From assembly GCA_038247995.1 (NCBI GenBank), contig JBBRUG010000001.1, forward strand, positions 8,842 to 72,841: a stretch of DNA of 64,000 nt, written 5' to 3'. Below the pieces are notes generated by a model. The model saw only the letters and a program-made list of their open reading frames with translations. It did no database searches and was not told where the DNA came from. Made by a program: the position numbers and the translations under genes. Positions within the stretch are counted from its first letter, which is position 1. Each line of letters starts with the position of its first letter. The DNA is from JBBRUG01 sp038247995 (GTDB taxonomy: Bacteria > Chloroflexota > Chloroflexia > Chloroflexales > Chloroflexaceae). This document shows positions 58,498 through 64,000 of the stretch, piece after piece.

Positions 58498-58970
58498 TTT
58501 AGTAGCCTTCTAAGCGGGAGAACATCCAGAACAGTGGAACGGGCTTACATCCGAGGCAGCATCGCCATTCAACAATGCCTTTGATGACTGGTTTGCATTT
58601 GTAACGAAGGTCCAAGTCGTAGTTTTTGCTTAAATGCCAAAAACGATGTAAGGACGGTCGAAACAATGCGCTACTGGATGTACGGCAATAGTACCACGAA
58701 CCCTGCGGCGTGTCAACGAAAATTGCGCATATGTATCACTGCTGTGCGCTGGTCGTATCCCGCGCCGATGGCGTCAATGCGTCCCAATCAGAAATTATCT
58801 TATAGCGCCGGCCTGCGTTGCTTTGCTGCGTTGTGCAAAAGGAGTGCACTATAATCGCTACTTTGGGCACGGCCTTCGTTCAGGCGCAACAGCCGAATTA
58901 CCCGTGAGCGCGTTGTATGATTTGTCATCTTGAACGCCGAGCGAATGCTTCGGCTGGGCATGTTTGCTGG
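58498..58970. other. Gene-free region between the divergent chlorosome and efflux operons
   Basis: About 470 bases without a supported gene; it must hold the promoter of the leftward chlorosome operon. I see no clear sigma-70 pair for it. A TATAAT occurs on the plus strand near 58850 without a matching -35. No hairpin or repeat array stands out. Confidence 0.6.
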
Positions 58971-58972
58971 GT

Positions 58973-58993
58973 TTCTAAACTGACCGGTAAGAA
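58973..58993. promoter_or_regulatory. TetR operator, distal copy
   Basis: An imperfect inverted repeat with half-sites TTCTAAAC and GGTAAGAA around TGACC. The core ACTGACCGGTAAGAA is identical to that of the second site, 66 bases downstream. Confidence 0.75.
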
Positions 58994-59011
58994 AAGTTGG
59001 TGCAATGCATA

Positions 59012-59040
59012 TTGACAAATACTGTGCAATAGGTTATATT
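59012..59040 (+). promoter_or_regulatory. Strong sigma-70 promoter of the efflux operon
   Basis: TTGACA (59012-59017), a 17-base spacer and TATATT (59035-59040). The -10 box abuts the proximal operator, so bound repressor would block RNA polymerase directly. Confidence 0.93.
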
Positions 59041-59058
59041 CTTACTGACCGGTAAGAA
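59039..59058. promoter_or_regulatory. TetR operator, proximal copy
   Basis: TTCTTACTGACCGGTAAGAA is an inverted repeat (TTCTTAC / GTAAGAA) overlapping the end of the -10 box and lying 12 bases before the TetR ATG. It fits autoregulation by the downstream repressor. Confidence 0.85.
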
Positions 59059-59070
59059 AGAAGGTTGCTA

Positions 59071-59694
59071 ATGTTGTTGAATGAAACCGAGCGCACCAGG
59101 GTAACGGTGCAACGCATCCTCGCCGCAGCGCGGGAATTGTTTATGCAGCACGGCTATCGTGCAGTGTCGATCAGCGACATTGTGAAGGCGGCCGGAATCA
59201 CCAGGCCGACGCTCTATTATCACTTTGCCGATAAAGAGGCGCTTTATGCAGCCATGGCGTTGCAGGTTATCGATGAGATGAATGCCGATATGGAAGCGCT
59301 GGTGCTGGCCCATCCCACAACTCAGGAGCGGTTGCTCGCAATTGCGCAGATGGTTTTTGCAATGCCCGACGGCGATACCCGCCTCATGCGCCATCAGATC
59401 TTTGAGCATCTCGGCGAGGCCAATCGCGCCCGTGTGGCGCAGGCTTTCTGGCAGGGCTTCTTTCAGCCCTTCACTTCAGTCATGTCGGCCGGTGTCGCCC
59501 AGAGCGATTTGCGGGGCAATCCATTTGAACTGGCCATGCTGTTCTCGTCGATGATCGAGGGTTCACGGGAGTGGGCCATCGATAGTAGCCATGCTCACGC
59601 CGAGCGGCCGCCGTTGCCCGCTGTGCCGCTGATTACACCCGAACGTGTTGTCGATCTCTTCTTGCATGGTGTTGGCTACCGCGACGAAGGCTAA
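59071..59694 (+). CDS. TetR-family repressor of the MacAB-like efflux operon
   Basis: Repressor of 207 residues. The helix-turn-helix is GYRAVSISDIVKAAGITRPTLYYHFADKEALYAAM; the remainder is a helical ligand domain with AFWQGFFQPFTSVMSAG. The ATG at 59071 follows GAAAGAAGG. Two copies of a likely operator surround its promoter. It is the first gene of the operon with the fusion protein, ATPase and permease. Confidence 0.93.
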   Translation: MLLNETERTRVTVQRILAAARELFMQHGYRAVSISDIVKAAGITRPTLYYHFADKEALYAAMALQVIDEMNADMEALVLAHPTTQERLLAIAQMVFAMPDGDTRLMRHQIFEHLGEANRARVAQAFWQGFFQPFTSVMSAGVAQSDLRGNPFELAMLFSSMIEGSREWAIDSSHAHAERPPLPAVPLITPERVVDLFLHGVGYRDEG

Positions 59695-59766
59695 CCCTGT
59701 TCGGCTTTGGTCGTTAGTCATTGGTCGTCTGATTAGCGTAGCATTTACTGAAAGAACAGTATTCGT

Positions 59767-61530
59767 ATGTCCACCATTACTCAACCCAAACGCCGCCGCT
59801 TCAATGGCCCTGCGCTGCGTATTGTTATTGCCGTTGTCCTGATTGTGCTCGCAGCGGGTACATTCGCCTTTCAGCAGTTTTCCGCCCGTCCCGTCGATCC
59901 ATTGCAGGGCGCGGTTACGGCGCCGGTTGCCCCAGCAACCCTGACGCTCGGTATTACCGCTACCGGCGCTGTTGAGCCGCAGGTGAGCGCCGAGCTTGCC
60001 CTCTCCGGCGCCAGCGGGCGGGTGAGCGAACTGCTTGTCGCTACCGGCGACCGGGTGGCGCAAGATGCCGCCCTGCTTGTGCTCGATACGCGCCAGCTTG
60101 CCGCCGAGCTCGTTGCCGCCGAAGCGGCTGTGGCTGTGGCCGAAGCAGACCTGCTCGCGCTCCAAGAGGGTGCTACAGTCGACGAGATCGCTGCCGCGCA
60201 GGCCCAGGTGGCCGCCGCCCAGGGTAGCCTCGTGCAGACCCGGGCCGGGGTTACTTCTGCCGATGTCGCTGCCGCGCGGGCCGGCCTTGAAGAGGCCCGC
60301 GCGGCCCTTGCCGTCGTGGAGGCCGGTCCGCGTAACGATGCGCGCACCCGTGCTCAAACCACACTCGATCAGGCCCAGGCGAACCTCGAACGTCAACGTA
60401 GCGCGCTTAGCGCCGCCAAGCTCAACGCCGATACGGTTGTCGAGCAACAGGCTAATGCCGTTCGTGCCGCGCAGGACGCCTACTCGGCGGCCTACTGGGA
60501 TTATGAGCATGTCAAGGCCTACGGCACCGACCCGCGCACGCGCCGTTCGCTCTCCGACATCGAGGCGCGCGATTACGCCAATAGCCTGTCCGCTGCCGAG
60601 CGCAATCTGGCCGATGCCGAGCGCGCGCTTGGCCAGGCCCGTATCGACGCCGAAACTGCCCGTCAGAATGAAGCTACCGGCCTTGCCGATGCTGAGGCGC
60701 AAGTTGCCCGCGCCCAGGCCGAACTTGATACGCTGCTCGTTGGCGCCGATATTGATGAGTTGGCCGCTGCACGTGCCCGTGTCGCCCGCGCCCAGGCCGA
60801 ACTCGCCCGTGTCACCGGCAGCCAGCAAACCGGCGCAGTCGCCGCCCAGCAGGGTAACCTCGCCGTCGCGCAGGCCCAACTTGATCAGCTTCGCGCCGAC
60901 CCGCGTGCCAGCGATCTGGCCCGTGCCGAGGCCCGTCTTGCTCAGGCGCAGGCGCAGACGGAGCAGGTGCGCGTGCGCATCGCCGATGCGACCCTGCGCG
61001 CACCGTTCGCCGGCGCAATTGCCGCCGTCAATGTCGCTCCCGGTGAGATTGTCGGCGCCCAGGATCTGCCGATCACCCTGATCGACGATAGCCGCTATCT
61101 GGTGAAGGTAACGGTAGACGAAGTTGATATCGCTCGGGTGCGGGTCGGTCAGCCGGTTGATGTGCTGATCGATGCCCTTGGCGGCGTGTCGCTCACCGGT
61201 ACGGTGCAAAATATCGCCGCCCGCCCGCAGCCCGAAAGCGCCGTAACCGCCTATCAAGTCACGGTTGCGATTGATTCGGCAACCGACAACCTGATGCCGG
61301 GTATGACGGCCACGGCCACGATTGTGGCTGACCGCCGCACCGATGTGCTCAGCGTTCCGGCCGGCGCACTCCGCGCGGAAGAAGGCCGTACGCTGGTCGA
61401 TGTGGTTACTACGGCGCCCGATGGTACGCGCACGCTCGACCCGCGTGAGGTGGAAGTCGGATTGCGCGTCGGCGCCCAGGTCGAGATCGTCAGTGGTCTG
61501 AGCGCCGGTGAAGAAGTGGTGGTGCGGTAG
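59767..61530 (+). CDS. HlyD/MacA-type periplasmic adaptor (membrane fusion protein)
   Basis: Adaptor of 587 residues: N-terminal membrane anchor (ALRIVIAVVLIVLAAGTFAFQQF), lipoyl half (SGASGRVSELLVATGDRVAQ), a very long Ala/Gln/Glu-rich coiled coil (about residues 110-400), then the second lipoyl half (LRAPFAGAIAAVNVAPGEIV), beta-barrel and membrane-proximal domains. The coiled coil is much longer than in MacA (total about 370). Chloroflexota have unusual envelopes, so its distal partner is unclear. It works with the ABC pair downstream. Confidence 0.92.
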   Translation: MSTITQPKRRRFNGPALRIVIAVVLIVLAAGTFAFQQFSARPVDPLQGAVTAPVAPATLTLGITATGAVEPQVSAELALSGASGRVSELLVATGDRVAQDAALLVLDTRQLAAELVAAEAAVAVAEADLLALQEGATVDEIAAAQAQVAAAQGSLVQTRAGVTSADVAAARAGLEEARAALAVVEAGPRNDARTRAQTTLDQAQANLERQRSALSAAKLNADTVVEQQANAVRAAQDAYSAAYWDYEHVKAYGTDPRTRRSLSDIEARDYANSLSAAERNLADAERALGQARIDAETARQNEATGLADAEAQVARAQAELDTLLVGADIDELAAARARVARAQAELARVTGSQQTGAVAAQQGNLAVAQAQLDQLRADPRASDLARAEARLAQAQAQTEQVRVRIADATLRAPFAGAIAAVNVAPGEIVGAQDLPITLIDDSRYLVKVTVDEVDIARVRVGQPVDVLIDALGGVSLTGTVQNIAARPQPESAVTAYQVTVAIDSATDNLMPGMTATATIVADRRTDVLSVPAGALRAEEGRTLVDVVTTAPDGTRTLDPREVEVGLRVGAQVEIVSGLSAGEEVVVR

Positions 61531-61576
61531 GGGCGCGTCGCGACGTTACACGCAATTAGTGAAGGAATGCGAAATT

Positions 61577-62335
61577 ATGCCAATTCTACACGCCAACGAC
61601 CTGGTCGTTCGCATGGAACATATCACCAAGCGTTTCGAGAGTGGCGATGGCCCGCTGTTGGCCCTGGACGATGTCTCGCTCAATGTCCATCGCGGCGAGA
61701 TGGTGGCGATCATGGGGCCGTCGGGCAGTGGCAAAAGTACCCTACTGACGATGCTTGGCCTGCTCGATCAGCCCACCAGCGGGCGCTACCTGCTCGACGA
61801 TCGTGAGGTGAGCGGCCTGAGTCGGAAGGAACTGGCTCATGTGCGCAATGAGAAGCTCGGCTTTGTGTTTCAGAGCTTCAACCTGCTGCCACGGCTCAGC
61901 GCCCAGAAAAACGTCGAACTGCCGATGGTCTATGGTCGGGTGCCGGCCCGCGAGCGTGAACAGCGCGCCCGCGCCGCACTTGAGTCGTTGGGCCTCGGCG
62001 CCAAGCTGAACAACCGTCCGACGACGCTTTCGGGTGGCCAGAAGCAGCGTGTGGCAATTGCGCGCGCGATTGTCCACCAGCCGGCGATCATCCTCGCCGA
62101 CGAGCCGACCGGCGCTCTCGACACGCGCACCGGCGCCGAGGTAATGCAGATCTTCCGTACGCTCAACCGCGAACAGGGCCTCACGATCGTTGTCGTCACC
62201 CACGACCCCGAGATTGGGCGCCAGATGGATCGCGTGATTGGCCTGCGCGACGGCGCATTGGCGCCCAATATCTTGCAGGAATACTACGGCGTCGAACAAT
62301 ACGCGCGCTCGGAGCGCGAGCAAGTTGCCGCCTAA
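61577..62335 (+). CDS. ABC transporter ATPase (MacB/LolD type)
   Basis: ATPase of 252 residues: Walker A GPSGSGKST, Q-loop FVFQSFNLLPRLSA, signature LSGGQKQRVAIARAI, Walker B IILADEPTGALD, H-loop VTHDPE. These are characteristic of the MacB/LolD/FtsE group. The start at 61577 lies downstream of GAAGGA; earlier in-frame codons overlap the adaptor gene. It is separate from the permease, unlike MacB of Gram-negatives in which the two are fused. Confidence 0.95.
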   Translation: MPILHANDLVVRMEHITKRFESGDGPLLALDDVSLNVHRGEMVAIMGPSGSGKSTLLTMLGLLDQPTSGRYLLDDREVSGLSRKELAHVRNEKLGFVFQSFNLLPRLSAQKNVELPMVYGRVPAREREQRARAALESLGLGAKLNNRPTTLSGGQKQRVAIARAIVHQPAIILADEPTGALDTRTGAEVMQIFRTLNREQGLTIVVVTHDPEIGRQMDRVIGLRDGALAPNILQEYYGVEQYARSEREQVAA

Positions 62336-62482
62336 GACAGTTTGACAGTCCTCAGTTCATGAGGATACGGGGACATGGTGACACGGGAACGAAGGACAAA
62401 AGACCCACACTGTTCGCCTGATTTACCGCGTTGTCGCCTTACGTTCGATCGTTCTTACGCAGGCATCAAGTATTAGGTATTT

Positions 62483-63733
62483 ATGTTCATTGAACAAATC
62501 ATGATGGCCCTGGATAGCCTCCGGGCCAACAAATTCCGCTCACTACTCACCATGCTGGGCATTATCATCGGCGCAGGGACGCTGGTGGCGGTGCTTTCAC
62601 TGGGCAACGCGCTCCAGAGCAGCGTGTTCGAGCAGTTTATCGATCTTGGTACGCGCCGGGTGGCTGTGCTTCCCGGCGATCCCAACGCCAAAGGCGCCCG
62701 CGATGTGCCCGGTTATGGCTTGCTCTCGGTGCGTGATTACGAGGCGCTGGAAGGCTTGGTGAATAGCCGGCCCGATATCTTCGGCACAATTGCGCCGGAA
62801 ATTACTGTCGGCACCGATATTCGCGCCGGTACCGTAGCCGTACGCACGACGCTGGTCGGCACGAACGCCGATTTCCAACAGGTGCAGGTAGTGCCGGTCG
62901 ATTATGGTCGCTTTCTTACCGCCGCCGACGAGGCCGAGTCGGCGCGGGTTGGCGTGCTCGGCGCGCTCGTGGCCGAAGATCTGTTCGGGACGGAACCGGC
63001 CGAACTTGAAGCGGCGCTCGGGCGCACAATTGAAGTGAATGGCCAGCCGATCACGGTGATTGGCATTCTCGGCGGCGCCGGCGGCCCCTTCTCGCTCGAC
63101 GAGCGCGTCTTTACGCCGGTGAGCACCGCCCGGTTGCGCCTGATCGGCAATCTTGATCTGCCTGGGCGCGGCCTGCAAATGAATTCGATCTTGTTGGGGT
63201 TACGCAGCGAGCAAGATGCTGGTCAGGCCGAAACGCTCATTCGCGACACCCTGCGCGCCTCGCGTGATGTGGAAGCGACGGCGATCGACGACTTTCGGCT
63301 CAACCTGCCGACGCAGGCGCTCGACGTGCTGGCCGGCATCAATGGCGCGGTGACGGGCTTTATTGCGCTGGTAGCCGGAATCAGCCTGCTCGTCGGCGGA
63401 ATCGGAATTATGAACATTATGCTCGTGGCCGTTACCGAGCGTACCCGTGAGATCGGCGTGCGCAAGGCCCTCGGCGCCACCGATGGTGATGTGCTCGGCC
63501 AGTTCGTAATCGAGTCGCTGGCGATCAGTCTGGTCGGCAGTATCATTGGCGTAGTCGGCGCCGTGGCACTAGTGCTACTGATCGGCGCAGTGGCCGGGAT
63601 CGCCGCGCCTGTCTCCTGGGTCGCTGTCGTGCTGGCGATCGGCTTCGCCGTGGCAATCGGCCTCGGTTTCGGCTTCTACCCGGCCCGCCGCGCGGCGCTG
63701 CTTGCCCCCATTGAAGCGCTACGTTATGAGTGA
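62483..63733 (+). CDS. MacB-type FtsX-family ABC permease
   Basis: Permease of 416 residues with four membrane segments: one after the N-terminal helix (SLLTMLGIIIGAGTLVAVLSLGNAL) and three near the C-terminus (GFIALVAGISLLVGGIGIMNIMLV and two more). A large extracytoplasmic MacB_PCD domain lies between. The cytoplasmic motif VTERTREIGVRKALGAT is diagnostic of the family. It completes an adaptor-ATPase-permease efflux system for drugs, peptides or lipids. Confidence 0.95.
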   Translation: MFIEQIMMALDSLRANKFRSLLTMLGIIIGAGTLVAVLSLGNALQSSVFEQFIDLGTRRVAVLPGDPNAKGARDVPGYGLLSVRDYEALEGLVNSRPDIFGTIAPEITVGTDIRAGTVAVRTTLVGTNADFQQVQVVPVDYGRFLTAADEAESARVGVLGALVAEDLFGTEPAELEAALGRTIEVNGQPITVIGILGGAGGPFSLDERVFTPVSTARLRLIGNLDLPGRGLQMNSILLGLRSEQDAGQAETLIRDTLRASRDVEATAIDDFRLNLPTQALDVLAGINGAVTGFIALVAGISLLVGGIGIMNIMLVAVTERTREIGVRKALGATDGDVLGQFVIESLAISLVGSIIGVVGAVALVLLIGAVAGIAAPVSWVAVVLAIGFAVAIGLGFGFYPARRAALLAPIEALRYE

Positions 63734-63807
63734 TGATTTACCGTTTTACATGGACGCGGGTGGCGTTATCTCGCAATCCGATGTGTGCCAATACAACGAT
63801 CACGCCC

Positions 63808-64000
63808 TCACTCCATCACTCGCTCAGTGATCGCCCGTACGCCCTCGATCGTCGGTGGTTCGCTCACGCCGCTGATGATTTCCCACTCCTCCACGTGGGT
63901 CGCCGTCGCCCCTGGCTCCAACTGTTCCAGGGGCGCGAGGGTTTCAAGTTCCAAGTTTGTGTGATCAAAATAGGCTTCGAGGTTGCAACCGTCGTCGGGA
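63808..64000 (-). CDS. C-terminal part of an unknown protein, cut by the right edge
   Basis: An open minus-strand frame runs from the edge to a TGA at 63808-63810, 64 codons. It includes DDGCNLEAYFDHTNLELETL, APLEQLEPGATATHVEEWEI and IEGVRAITERVME. The C-N-x-E-x(5)-N-x-E-L-E-T-L and L-x-P-G-x-x-x-x-H-x-E-x-W pattern resembles the ends of beta-sandwich (aldose-epimerase/DUF4380-like) proteins. The start is outside the window. It is convergent with the MacB-type gene. Confidence 0.7.
   Translation of the reverse strand, partial: PDDGCNLEAYFDHTNLELETLAPLEQLEPGATATHVEEWEIISGVSEPPTIEGVRAITERVME

Noticed and set aside
58666..58854. Small plus-strand frame upstream of the TetR gene
   Set aside because: No ribosome site, low similarity to real proteins, and located in the expected regulatory region.

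Overview
The window comes from a GC-rich green filamentous anoxygenic phototroph of the phylum Chloroflexota (order Chloroflexales, chlorosome-bearing Chloroflexus/Oscillochloris type). The deciding evidence is csmA, the chlorosome baseplate protein with the expected GHWQW bacteriochlorophyll-a site, beside genes for BChl c tail attachment (bchK), C-20 methylation (bchU) and the small envelope proteins CsmM and CsmN. From memory of Chloroflexus this gene order is largely conserved. I could not run a comparison.

Layout. 1-6 kb: a rhodanese cut by the left edge and interrupted by an in-frame TGA (possible selenoprotein), two histidine kinases, a response regulator, a universal stress protein, MscL and a MazG-like protein. 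6-12.5 kb (minus strand): an unknown protein, a TPR protein, a DUF4331 protein, a NicO-type metal transporter and a Crp/Fnr-like regulator. 12.7-18 kb: a five-gene Opp/Nik-type ABC importer, probably for nickel, then isocitrate lyase. 20-25.4 kb: a sugar-acid catabolism group (UxaA-type dehydratase, SDR, lactonase broken by TAG, NAD-dependent epimerase) and a DUF1428 protein. 25-30 kb: two more sensor kinases and an esterase. 30.1-30.5 kb: tmRNA with its own promoter and terminator. 31-41 kb: a membrane glycosyltransferase, an inositol-phosphatase-family enzyme, RidA, an LLM flavin oxidoreductase, a TetR-linked ABC exporter, SurE and an MFS transporter.

41.7-58.5 kb is one long minus-strand chlorosome supercluster of 18 genes: three ArsA/Get3-type proteins (one with its ATPase motifs destroyed), csmA, two paralogous proteins with a PH-like N-terminal domain and Pro/Arg-rich tail, three alpha/beta hydrolases, a putative HELAH zinc metallopeptidase, a Pro-rich protein, a small membrane protein, bchU, bchK, csmM, csmN, an NDH-2-like flavoprotein and an SRPBCC protein. 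I propose it holds a chlorosome assembly system: ArsA-type targeting ATPases, a peptidase that might clip the CsmA C-terminal propeptide, and scaffold proteins sharing a short basic tail motif. That is inference. 59-63.7 kb is a TetR-controlled MacAB-like efflux operon with two operators bracketing a strong promoter, and a partial unknown gene lies at the right edge.

Across the window, short tandem repeats with a 7- or 8-base period recur at more than a dozen places. Most lie at the 3' ends of genes, sometimes supplying stop codons or C-terminal residues. They resemble the STRR repeats of cyanobacteria. There is no CRISPR array, complete insertion sequence or tRNA gene that I can see.
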